Shown here one piece after another: positions 17,000 through 24,494 of a DNA stretch of 64,000 nucleotides. Source of the DNA: Streptomyces longisporoflavus. GTDB lineage: Bacteria; Actinomycetota; Actinomycetes; Streptomycetales; Streptomycetaceae. The stretch is taken from assembly GCF_014649775.1 (NCBI RefSeq), contig NZ_BMTR01000008.1, positions 248,001 through 312,000 of the forward strand. Reading direction: 5' to 3'. The notes beneath the pieces were generated by a model. The model had not been told where the DNA came from. It searched no databases and saw only the letters and a list, made by a program, of their open reading frames with translations. The stretch's first letter is position 1; each line of letters begins with the position of its first letter. The position numbers and the translations under genes are program-made.

Positions 17000-19564
17000 C
17001 TAAAGCCGCGGGTCCACCGGCTCGGACTCCAGGGCGAGTACCGCGAACACCGCCTCGTGCACCCGCCAGAGCGGCTCGCCCGCCGCGAGGCGGTCGAGGG
17101 CTTCGAGTCCGAGCGCGTACTCACGGATCGCCAGCGAGCGCTTGTGGCCGAGGAATCGGTCGCGCAGCTTGTCGAGGTGGTCGGGGCGGGTGTACTCCGG
17201 GCCGTAGATGATCCGGAGGTACTCGCGTCCGCGGCACTTGATGCCGGGCTGCACGATCCGCCCCTTGCCGTCCCTGACCAGCGCCTCGACCGGCTTGACG
17301 ACCATGCCCTCGCCGCCGCGGCTCGTCATCTCCAGCCACCAGTCGATGCCCGCCTGGACCGAGGCCTCGTCGCCGGTGTCGACATAGAGCCGCCGGGTGG
17401 TCTGAAGCAGGCCGGTGCCGTCGTGCTCCACCATGCGGTCGATCAGGGCGAGCTGTTCGTCGTGCGGCAGCGCGGCGAGGCTGCGCCCCCGGACGGCCAG
17501 GATCTGGAACGGCGCGAGACGCACGCCCTCCAGCCCTTCGGTCGGCCAGCAGTAACGGCGGTAGGCCTCCGTGAACGCCGCCGCGTCCACGGCTCGTTCG
17601 CGCTGCTTGGCCAGGAGCTCGCCGGTGTCCACGCCGCGCGCCGTCGCCGCTTCCAGGGCGGCTATCGCGTCGGGGAAGACGGCCGCGGACGCGGCGCCCA
17701 CGGCCGCGTACTGCGTGCGGAGCAGGCCGGACGCCTTGAGCGACCAGGGCATCAACTCCGCGTCGAGCAGCAGCCAGTCCGTGTCGAGCTCCTGCCACAG
17801 GCCCGCTTCGGTGACGGCGGTGCGCACCCGGCCGAGTATCTCCTCGGTGACTTCGGGGTCATCGAAGAAGGGACGTCCCGTGCGGGTGCAGAGTGAGCCG
17901 GTCGGCCCGTCCACGCCGAAGCGCTCGCGAGCCACGTCCGCGTCGCGGCACACCAGGGCCACGGCGCGCGAGCCCATGTGCTTCTCCTCGCACACGACCC
18001 GGGCGACGCCGTCCTGCGCGTACGAAGCGAAGGCCTCGGCCGGGTGCTCAAGGAAGCCCTCGCGCCGCGATGTCGCGGTCGGGGCCATCGTCGGCGGGAG
18101 GTAGGGCAGGAGCCGCGGGTCCACGGCGAAGCGGCTCATGACCTCCAGGGCCGCCGCCGCGTTCTCCTCGCGGACGGTGACGCGTCCTGCCTGCCCGGTC
18201 TCCACGACCCGGCGGCCGTGCACGTCGTTCAGGTCGAGCGGACGCCCGTCGTGGCCGCCCGGGGCCTCGGTGCCGAGCGGCTTGGCCGGTTCGTACCAGA
18301 CCTGCTCCGCCGGTACGTCGACGAGCTCCCGCTCCGGCCAGCGCAGCGCGGTGAGCTTGCCGCCGAACACGGCCCCGGTGTCCAGGCAGATGGTGTTGTT
18401 GAGCCAGGTCGCGGTCGGCACGGGGGTGTGGCCGTAGACCACGGCGGCGCTGCCGCGGTAGTCCTCCGCCCACGGGTAGCGCACGGGCAGGCCGAACTCG
18501 TCGGTCTCGCCGGTCGTGTCGCCGTAGAGCGCGTGCGAACGCACCCGGCCCGACGTACGCCCGTGGTACTTCTCGGGCAGACCCGCGTGGCAGACGACGA
18601 GCTTGCCGCCGTCCAGGACGTAGTGCGAGACGAGTCCGTCCACGAACTCCCGCACGCCCGCCCGGAACTCCTCGCTCTCCGCTTCCAGCTGCTCGATGGT
18701 CTCGGCGAGCCCGTGGGTGTGCTGGACCTTGCGGCCCTTGAGGTAGCGGCCGAGCTTGTTCTCGTGGTTGCCCGGTACGCAGATGGCGTTGCCGGCGGCG
18801 ACCATCGACATCACGCGGCGCAGCACGCCCGGCGAGTCCGGGCCGCGGTCGACGAGGTCGCCCACGAAGACGGCCGTACGGCCCTCGGGGTGCGCGCCGT
18901 CGGCGTAACCGAGCTTGCCGAGCAGGGTCTCCAGCTCGGAGGCACAGCCGTGGATGTCGCCGATGATGTCGAAGGGGCCGGTGAGGTGGGAAAGGTCGTT
19001 ATAGCGCTTCTCGGTGACGATGGTGGCGGCGTCGATCTCCTCCACACCCCGCAGGACGTGGACCTTTCTGAACCCCTCGCGCTCCAGGTGCTTCAGGGAG
19101 CGGCGCAGTTCGCGCTGGTGGCGCTGGATGACGCGGCGCGGCATGCCGGCCCGGTCGGCGCGCTCGGCGTTGCGCGCGGCGCAGACCTCTTCGGGCACGT
19201 CCAGGACGATGGCGATGGGCAGCACGTCGTGCTCCCTGGCCAGCTGGATCAGCTGCTTGCGGCTCTCGCTCTGCACGTTGGTCGCGTCGACGACGGTGCG
19301 GCGGCCCGCGGCGAGACGCTTGCCCGCGATGTAGTGCAGCACGTCGAAGGCGTCACGGCTCGCGCCCTGGTCGTTCTCGTCGTCGGCGACCAGGCCGCGG
19401 CAGAAGTCGCTGGAGAGCACCTCGGTGGGCTTGAAGTGCTTGCGCCCGAAGGTGGACTTGCCGGAGCCTGTGGCGCCGACGAGGACCACGAGGGAGAGGT
19501 CGGTGACGGGCAGCACACGCCCCGGGGGAGTGGCTTCGGTACTGGTGCCGGTCTCCTTGATCAC
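17000..19564 (-). CDS. pnkp: Bacterial Pnkp: RNA 5'-kinase / 2',3'-phosphatase / ligase-like RNA repair enzyme
   Basis: The 854-residue protein has three modules. A polynucleotide kinase has P-loop GATGSGKST near residue 31. A calcineurin-type phosphatase (GDIHG near 201, GDLVDRGPDSPG, GNHENK, YGHTPV) heals 3' ends. A nucleotidyltransferase-like domain has the nucleophile Lys in KHMGSRA near 528 and GGEGMVVKP near 735; it resembles RNA ligases and works with Hen1. Together they repair RNAs, especially tRNAs, cut by ribotoxins. The GTG start overlaps the hen1 stop by 4 bp (GTGA), so the two are translationally coupled. Confidence 0.93.
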   Translation of the reverse strand: MIKETGTSTEATPPGRVLPVTDLSLVVLVGATGSGKSTFGRKHFKPTEVLSSDFCRGLVADDENDQGASRDAFDVLHYIAGKRLAAGRRTVVDATNVQSESRKQLIQLAREHDVLPIAIVLDVPEEVCAARNAERADRAGMPRRVIQRHQRELRRSLKHLEREGFRKVHVLRGVEEIDAATIVTEKRYNDLSHLTGPFDIIGDIHGCASELETLLGKLGYADGAHPEGRTAVFVGDLVDRGPDSPGVLRRVMSMVAAGNAICVPGNHENKLGRYLKGRKVQHTHGLAETIEQLEAESEEFRAGVREFVDGLVSHYVLDGGKLVVCHAGLPEKYHGRTSGRVRSHALYGDTTGETDEFGLPVRYPWAEDYRGSAAVVYGHTPVPTATWLNNTICLDTGAVFGGKLTALRWPERELVDVPAEQVWYEPAKPLGTEAPGGHDGRPLDLNDVHGRRVVETGQAGRVTVREENAAAALEVMSRFAVDPRLLPYLPPTMAPTATSRREGFLEHPAEAFASYAQDGVARVVCEEKHMGSRAVALVCRDADVARERFGVDGPTGSLCTRTGRPFFDDPEVTEEILGRVRTAVTEAGLWQELDTDWLLLDAELMPWSLKASGLLRTQYAAVGAASAAVFPDAIAALEAATARGVDTGELLAKQRERAVDAAAFTEAYRRYCWPTEGLEGVRLAPFQILAVRGRSLAALPHDEQLALIDRMVEHDGTGLLQTTRRLYVDTGDEASVQAGIDWWLEMTSRGGEGMVVKPVEALVRDGKGRIVQPGIKCRGREYLRIIYGPEYTRPDHLDKLRDRFLGHKRSLAIREYALGLEALDRLAAGEPLWRVHEAVFAVLALESEPVDPRL

Positions 19565-21093
19565 GCTGCCCGCACCTCCTTCACGTTCTTGTCGTTCGCG
19601 TCGATCTTGTCGCTCTTGTTGTTGCTCTTGTCGCTCTTATCCGTCTTGTCGCCCTGCGTGAACACGGCCATCTGGGTCGGCGGCCCCACCTCGGGGTCGT
19701 CGTCGCCGACGGGCACGAAGTCCACTTCGTAGCCGTGCCGTTCGGCGACCTGGCGGGCCCAGCCGCGGAACTCCTCCCGCGTCCACTCGAACCGGTGGTC
19801 GCCGTGCCGGACGTGCCCCGCGGGGAGTGTTTCCCAGCGGACGTTGTACTCGACGTTCGGCGTCGTCACGAGCACCGTGCGCGGGCGCGCGGAACCGAAC
19901 ACCGCGTACTCCAAAGCGGGCAGGCGCTCCTCGTCGAGGTGCTCGATGACCTCGCTGAGCACGGCGGCGTCGTACCCCTTGAGCCGCTTGTCGGTGTACG
20001 CGAGCGAGCCCTGGAAGAGCTTGACGCGTCCGGCCTGGCGCTCGCCCATGCGGTCGAGCTTCAGCCGCCGCGAGGCGATGGTCAGCGCACGCATCGACAC
20101 GTCGACGCCGGCTATCTCGGTGAACCGCGTGTCCTTGAGCAGCGCCTGCACCAACTGGCCCTGCCCGCAGCCGAGGTCAAGGACCCGCCCGGCGCCGGCG
20201 GCGGTCAGCGCGGCCAGGATCGCCTCGCGCCGCAGAACGGCGAGCGGCACGGGCTTTTCCTCGGTGTCGCTCTCCTCGTCGACCGCGTTGTCGAGGTCGT
20301 CGATGTCCGTGTCGTCGGCGTCGGCGAGCCGCACCAGTTCGAGCCGCTCCATCGCCTCCCTGGTCAGCGACCAGCGCCGTGACAGATAGCGGCTGGTGAT
20401 GACCTTCTGTTCCGGGTGGTCCGCGAGCCAGCCCTCACCGGCGCGCAGCAGCTTGTCGACCTCGTCCGGCGAGACCCAGTAGTGCTTGGCGTCGTCTAGT
20501 ACGGGGAGCAGGACATAAAGGTGCCGAAGCGCCTCGCTCAGGGTCAGCTTCCCGTCCGGCACTTCGAGCACGAGACGGACGTACCGCGAGTCGCCCCACT
20601 CCGGGAACTGCTCGTCCAGCGGAATCCGCGTCACCGTGACCGTCCAGCCCAGCGGCTCGAACAGCTTGTGCACCAGCTCCGCGCCGCCGCGTGCGGGCAG
20701 CGCGGGCACCTCGATCCGCAGCGGCAGCGGCTGCCCGGCCCGCTCGGGCCGTGCCTTGCACATACCGCGCATGGCACTGGAGAACACCGCGCTCAACGCC
20801 ACGGCGAGCAGCGACGAAGCTGCATAGGGCCGGTCGTTCACGTACTGGGCGAGCGCCGCGTCGGGCGCACCTCCCCGCCCCTTGCCCTTCCCCCGCCGCA
20901 CCAGCGTCACGGGGTCCACCTCCAGCAGCAGCGCGGCGGTGCAACGCTCCTCGGTCGCTTCGGGGTACAGGACATGCGCGGTGCCGTACGAAGTGGAGAA
21001 CCGCTGCGTTTTGCCGGGATGCTTGTGCAGCAGGAACCCGAGGTCGGTCGCGGGGTTCTCAGGGGTACCGGAGGTACTGATCGTCAGGAACAC
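19561..21093 (-). CDS. hen1: Hen1: RNA 3'-terminal ribose 2'-O-methyltransferase
   Basis: The 510-residue protein has a bacterial Hen1 N-terminal domain (TISTSGTPENPATDLGFLLH at the start) that supports Pnkp ligase activity. Its C-terminal SAM methyltransferase has VLDLGCGQGQLV near residue 304. The metal-binding residues of Hen1 are visible in SEVIEHLDEERL (near 383) and HGDHRFEWTREEF (near 431). It methylates the 3' ribose of cleaved RNA before ligation, making the repaired site resistant. GTG 21093 follows GAGG by 7 bp. The last 35 residues are a Lys/Asp/Ser/Asn-rich tail from a degenerate repeat, not part of the family fold. Confidence 0.93.
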   Translation of the reverse strand: MFLTISTSGTPENPATDLGFLLHKHPGKTQRFSTSYGTAHVLYPEATEERCTAALLLEVDPVTLVRRGKGKGRGGAPDAALAQYVNDRPYAASSLLAVALSAVFSSAMRGMCKARPERAGQPLPLRIEVPALPARGGAELVHKLFEPLGWTVTVTRIPLDEQFPEWGDSRYVRLVLEVPDGKLTLSEALRHLYVLLPVLDDAKHYWVSPDEVDKLLRAGEGWLADHPEQKVITSRYLSRRWSLTREAMERLELVRLADADDTDIDDLDNAVDEESDTEEKPVPLAVLRREAILAALTAAGAGRVLDLGCGQGQLVQALLKDTRFTEIAGVDVSMRALTIASRRLKLDRMGERQAGRVKLFQGSLAYTDKRLKGYDAAVLSEVIEHLDEERLPALEYAVFGSARPRTVLVTTPNVEYNVRWETLPAGHVRHGDHRFEWTREEFRGWARQVAERHGYEVDFVPVGDDDPEVGPPTQMAVFTQGDKTDKSDKSNNKSDKIDANDKNVKEVRAA

Positions 21094-21186
21094 GGTTTTG
21101 CCTCGAAACGCAATCTGAACTGCGGAAACTTACGGCTGCGGCTCCAGCGCGCCTCTCGACCGTACAGCGAACACCTCTGGCACACT

Positions 21187-21206
21187 CAGGGGTTTTTGCT
21201 CCCCTG
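21187..21206. terminator. Hairpin between the cold-shock-domain gene and hen1
   Basis: CAGGGG (21187-21192) and CCCCTG (21201-21206) form a perfect 6-bp stem with an 8-nt loop. It lies after the leftward cold-shock-domain gene and before hen1. There is no T-run on either side, so termination is only possible. It separates the two transcription units. Confidence 0.35.
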
Positions 21207-21238
21207 GTCCTCCCCGGCCCCCGGCCCAGGCCTGCGCC

Positions 21239-21688
21239 TCAGCCTTCCGCCCAGCCGTGGCTCTTGCCGTGCTGCACCAATTGCTCGCGAAGCTGCTTGA
21301 TCTGCTCGCCGGTCATCCACGGAGCGGTGCTGAGCAGCAGCTCGGTCAGCTCGAACGAGTACTCCGCGACGCTGAGCACGTCACAGGTCGGCTCCTCGCC
21401 GTCGTCGAACCCCACGGCGGCCGCCTGGATCGACGGAGGCACCTGTGCCCTGCTCGTGTACGGGGCCGCCATCGGCGTCTTGGCCCCCTTGGGAAGACGC
21501 ACGGAGGACGCCTTGGGCCCGCGCTCGCCCTCCTCGATCTCGAACTCGACCTGCGTCCCCGTGTGCACCAACGGCTCCGGGATCAGCAGATCATTGGCGT
21601 GCAGGAACACGTCTTCCCCGCCGTGTTCCGGGGCGATGAAGCCGTAGCCCCGCGCGCCGTCGAACCGGACAACTCTGCCAGCGACCAT
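21239..21688 (-). CDS. Cold-shock-domain protein with C-terminal extension
   Basis: The 149-residue protein begins with a cold-shock (CSD/OB) domain. RVVRFDGARGYGFIAP carries the RNP1-like motif and EDVFLHANDL the RNP2-like motif, so it probably binds single-stranded RNA or DNA. The extension of about 80 residues ends with ELLLSTAPWMTGEQIKQLREQL, probably helical; this two-part form is common in Streptomyces. Start ATG 21688 gives the usual N-terminus MVAGRVVRF; a GTG 12 bp upstream is possible. It lies on the same strand as the hen1-pnkp RNA-repair genes, but a 145-bp gap with a hairpin separates them. Confidence 0.85.
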   Translation of the reverse strand: MVAGRVVRFDGARGYGFIAPEHGGEDVFLHANDLLIPEPLVHTGTQVEFEIEEGERGPKASSVRLPKGAKTPMAAPYTSRAQVPPSIQAAAVGFDDGEEPTCDVLSVAEYSFELTELLLSTAPWMTGEQIKQLREQLVQHGKSHGWAEG

Positions 21689-21808
21689 CTCGACCCACAC
21701 CCCCGCACCATCTCCGGGCCCCTTGCCCGGACAGCCAGTGCCGAAGCCTAACCTCCCGGCAACGGCGCGGCACTGAAACTGGCTCCGGCGTCCGGGCAAG
21801 ATAGCTGT

Positions 21809-22732
21809 ATGGACCTTCGAATCTTCACCGAACCGCAGCAGGGCGCGACCTACGAGACGCTTCTCCGTGTCGCCAAGGCCACCGAGGACCTCGGCTACAG
21901 CGCCTTCTTCCGCTCCGACCACTATCTCGTGATGGGCGCCTCCGACGGCCTTCCCGGCCCCACGGATGCCTGGATCACCCTGGCGGGACTTGCCCGCGAG
22001 ACCCGGCGGATCCGGCTCGGCACGCTGATGACCGCGGGTACGTTCCGGCTGCCGGGCGTCCTCGCCATCCAGGTCGCGCAGGTCGACCAGATGTCGGGCG
22101 GCCGCATCGAGCTCGGTCTCGGCTCGGGGTGGTACGAGGCGGAGCACTCCGCGTACGGAATCCCCTTCCCGAAGGAGAAGTTCGGGCGCCTGGAGGAGCA
22201 ACTCGCGATTATCACGGGCCTGTGGGAGACCCCGGTGGGCGAGCACTTCTCCTACGACGGCACTTACTACCAGCTCACCGATTCCCCTGCCCTTCCCAAG
22301 CCGGCGCAGTCCAAGGTGCCCGTCCTCATCGGCGGTCACGGCGCCAAGCGGACGCCCGCTCTCGCGGCCCGCTACGCGAGCGAGTTCAACATTCCCTTCG
22401 CCTCTCTTTCCGATACCGAGCAGCAGTTCAAGCGGGTGCGTGCCGCCGCCGAGGAGGTCGGTCGCAAGGCCGACGACCTCACCTACTCCAACGCCCTTGT
22501 CGCATGCGTCGGCAAGACGGACGCGGAGGTGAGGCGGCGCGCCAATTCGATCGGCCGCGAGGTGGAGGACCTGAAGGCGAACGGTCTCGCCGGCTCCCCG
22601 GCGGAGGTCGTCGAGCGGATCGCCGCCTATCAGTCCGTGGGCTCGCAGCGCATGTATCTCCAGATCCTCGACCTGGACGACCTGGACCACCTGGAACTCA
22701 TCTCCTCGCAGGTCATGCCCCAGCTGAGCTGA
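21809..22732 (+). CDS. LLM-class F420-dependent oxidoreductase
   Basis: The 307-residue protein has a luciferase-like monooxygenase TIM barrel. ATEDLGYSAFFRSDHYLVMG lies near residue 30, GRIELGLGSGWYEAEHSAYGIPFP near 105 and PVLIGGHGAKRTPALAARYA near 175, a set typical of actinobacterial F420-binding members. The substrate cannot be read from the sequence. The ATG directly follows AAGATAGCTGT, with no clear ribosome-binding site, so a leaderless or short-leader transcript is possible. The gene diverges from the cold-shock-domain gene. Confidence 0.85.
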   Translation: MDLRIFTEPQQGATYETLLRVAKATEDLGYSAFFRSDHYLVMGASDGLPGPTDAWITLAGLARETRRIRLGTLMTAGTFRLPGVLAIQVAQVDQMSGGRIELGLGSGWYEAEHSAYGIPFPKEKFGRLEEQLAIITGLWETPVGEHFSYDGTYYQLTDSPALPKPAQSKVPVLIGGHGAKRTPALAARYASEFNIPFASLSDTEQQFKRVRAAAEEVGRKADDLTYSNALVACVGKTDAEVRRRANSIGREVEDLKANGLAGSPAEVVERIAAYQSVGSQRMYLQILDLDDLDHLELISSQVMPQLS

Positions 22733-23158
22733 CCGGGGCGGGGCCGGCCGCGACGGAAGGGACCGGGGCGGAATCGGCCGGGGTGGAATGGGGCGGGGCG
22801 GAATGGGGCGGGGCGGAATGGGGCGGGGCGGGATCGGCCGTGTCAGGACCGGCCACGCCGGAATGGGGCGGGGCGGATACGGCGGCAGGACCTGCCGCGT
22901 TAGGACCGGCCGCGACAGAATCGGTCGGGGCGGAATCGGCCGCGTCAGGACCAGCCGCGACAGAGCCGGCCCCCGGCCGGGTGAAATTCCGTCAACCCTG
23001 CATCCGGTACGGCTCCGCCCCAGTGACCCGTCGCCGCGGGTGGTCGTTGGCTCGGGCGGAGCCGGACCGCCCGGCACCCGCGCCGGCGGCCGCTGCTGGT
23101 GCGCCGCTCGCATCAGTTGCCCTCCACCACCTTGAGGGCGAGGGCCGAGGAGGCCGTC
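22733..23158. repeat. Gene-free spacer with 15-bp GC-rich degenerate tandem repeats
   Basis: From about 22741 to 22985 the sequence is built of 15-bp units such as GGAATGGGGCGGGGC, three nearly identical in a row near 22786-22830, then diverged copies with ATCGGCCG or CAGGACCGGCC variants. Open frames cross it on both strands but show only repeat-derived Pro/Arg or Gly/Ala strings, so I call no gene. The rest, to 23158, is unique sequence with no recognisable feature except the ribosome-binding site of the next gene. Confidence 0.8.
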
Positions 23159-23380
23159 ATGTCGCAGGAATCCGTACCCGAGCAGGAGGGCGCGCACGAG
23201 CTGACCGCCTCGCAACAGGGCCCACCCAAGGGCCTGCTCCAGCAGATGGATGAGCTGATGGCCGCCCTCAACGCGGATCTGACGCAGCTCGACGCGGATC
23301 TGCAGCAGTCCGCGTCGGCAGGCGACACCGCGCCCCCTGCCCCTCGCCCTCCCGTCGACGATGAGTCCACCCGCTTCTGA
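23159..23380 (+). CDS. Small acidic hypothetical protein
   Basis: A 73-residue acidic protein with an excellent ribosome-binding site (GAGGAGG, 5 bp before the ATG). The middle, LLQQMDELMAALNADLTQLD, is an amphipathic helix likely to form a coiled coil. The ends are disordered, with a Pro-rich C-terminus finishing DESTRF. I do not recognise a family. Length and acidity recall Pup, but it lacks the GGQ/GGE C-terminus, so it is not Pup. Confidence 0.65.
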   Translation: MSQESVPEQEGAHELTASQQGPPKGLLQQMDELMAALNADLTQLDADLQQSASAGDTAPPAPRPPVDDESTRF

Positions 23381-23445
23381 AGGCGCCGTCGCTCGCCTCG
23401 GGCCCGTACCACCCGGCCTCCCTCGGCCCGTGTGACAGTGCCGGT

Positions 23446-23928
23446 TCATGGCGACCCCGCCGTCGAGTCGGCTTCGGGCAGGCGCTGTTCGCGCACCGCG
23501 AGTCTGCGCAGCATCTCGAGCACGCGATCCCTCGACTCGTCGGCGGCGTCGATCGCTTCCATGCACTGCCAGTACGCCCCCTCGCCGTCCGCGCCCATGG
23601 CCACGCCGACCAGTGCGATGCCCACCTCGCCGAGCAGTTCGTCGAGTGCCCGCAGAACGTCGTACGCATGGGTGATGCCCGTGAGCCGGGCCGCCCGTAT
23701 GCCCTCGGCGCCGAGGGCAGGGCCGTCGAGGATGCCGTAACCCCGGCCGCCTACTTCGCTCAGGCCGAGTGCCTCGTCCCGTAACTCCGGCGGCCCCGCG
23801 ATCGCGAGTCGGCTGCCGATCGCCTGCGCGAGCGTCTGGGACTGCCACACCTCGGTCACGATGTCCGACGACTCCTGGCTCCGCGCCAGAGCGCGTCTGC
23901 TCGCCTCGATGAGCCGCATCGCCTCCAT
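23446..23928 (-). CDS. DUF6099-like conserved actinobacterial protein
   Basis: A 160-residue, mostly helical protein starting MEAMRLIEASRRALARS, with SQTLAQAIGSRLAIAGPPELRDE near residue 35 and ITHAYDVLRALDELLGEVGIALV near 90. From memory it resembles the Streptomyces DUF6099 family, whose function is unknown. ATG 23928 fits the family's usual start; an in-frame GTG at 23988 would add 20 Arg-rich residues. The upstream intergenic region holds a cluster of DnaA boxes, so it might be under DnaA control. Confidence 0.65.
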   Translation of the reverse strand: MEAMRLIEASRRALARSQESSDIVTEVWQSQTLAQAIGSRLAIAGPPELRDEALGLSEVGGRGYGILDGPALGAEGIRAARLTGITHAYDVLRALDELLGEVGIALVGVAMGADGEGAYWQCMEAIDAADESRDRVLEMLRRLAVREQRLPEADSTAGSP

Positions 23929-24038
23929 GAGCACCCCCACCCGTCCCGTGCGCAACCGCCGCACGCTCGCCTCAACTCCTCTGTTCACTACCCACAGTGA
24001 GGGCCACCGGGACGAAAAGCCAGAGCAAGACGGAAATC

Positions 24039-24108
24039 TGTGGACAAGTTGTCGAGTGTGGATAACTTGTCCACTCCGGAGAGTGACGAGATGCGGAGTT
24101 GTGGATCG
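24039..24108. promoter_or_regulatory. DnaA-box cluster
   Basis: Two strong DnaA boxes are TGTGGACAA (24039-24047, complement TTGTCCACA) and TGTGGATAA (24057-24065, complement TTATCCACA). TTGTCCACT (24067-24075) is an opposed 8/9 match, and TGTGGATCG (24100-24108) is weaker. The first two boxes head two adjacent 17-bp near-palindromes separated by one base. No dnaA, dnaN or other origin gene is in the window, so this looks like a titration or regulatory cluster rather than oriC. Confidence 0.7.
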
Positions 24109-24170
24109 ATGAACGGCGGCCGGCGGGGGCGGGCAGCTGGGCGTGCGGAGGGGGCGGCGGATTCACGAAC

Positions 24171-24494
24171 TCACTTCGCCGGAAAGCGCAGTTCATTCCG
24201 GTCGATCTTCGCGGCGAGCGCCGCCAGCGCGTCGATGCCGAGCACCTCGCAGAATTGCAGGAGATAGGCGAGCACATCGGCGACCTCGTCCGTCACCCGG
24301 TGCGCCGAGTCCGGGTTGTCCATCACCCGCGCCGACTCGTCGGGCGTCAACCACTGGAAGATCTCGACCAGTTCGGATGCCTCCACGCTGAGCGCGGCGG
24401 CCAGGTTCTTGGGCGTGTGGTACTGCTCCCAGTCCCGCCGCGCCGCGAAGTCGGCGAGCCGGCGCTGCAATCCCGCTACATCAAGTTCAGTCAC
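24171..24494 (-). CDS. MazG-like nucleotide pyrophosphohydrolase
   Basis: The 107-residue protein has the all-alpha NTP-pyrophosphatase signature: EASELVEIFQWL near residue 43 and DEVADVLAYLLQF near 75, whose Glu and Asp would bind Mg2+. EQYHTPKNLAAALS is typical of the short MazG-like/dCTPase branch. It would hydrolyse a (d)NTP to the monophosphate and pyrophosphate. The GTG start at 24494 overlaps the ATPase stop (GTGA), so the two proteins are translationally coupled and probably act together. Confidence 0.85.
   Translation of the reverse strand: MTELDVAGLQRRLADFAARRDWEQYHTPKNLAAALSVEASELVEIFQWLTPDESARVMDNPDSAHRVTDEVADVLAYLLQFCEVLGIDALAALAAKIDRNELRFPAK

Noticed and set aside
23159..23380. 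Prokaryotic ubiquitin-like protein Pup
   Set aside because: Size and acidity fit, but it lacks the conserved C-terminal GGQ/GGE and the usual Pup core.
21239..23848. Long leftward open frame of over 850 codons across the cold-shock-domain gene, the F420-type gene and repeats
   Set aside because: Only its last 149 codons look like a protein. The rest is antisense to a real gene or made of repeats, a common result of GC-biased codon use.
24039..24108. Chromosomal replication origin
   Set aside because: Only two strong and two weak DnaA boxes are present, with no dnaA, dnaN, gyrB or recF genes. A Streptomyces oriC has many more boxes.
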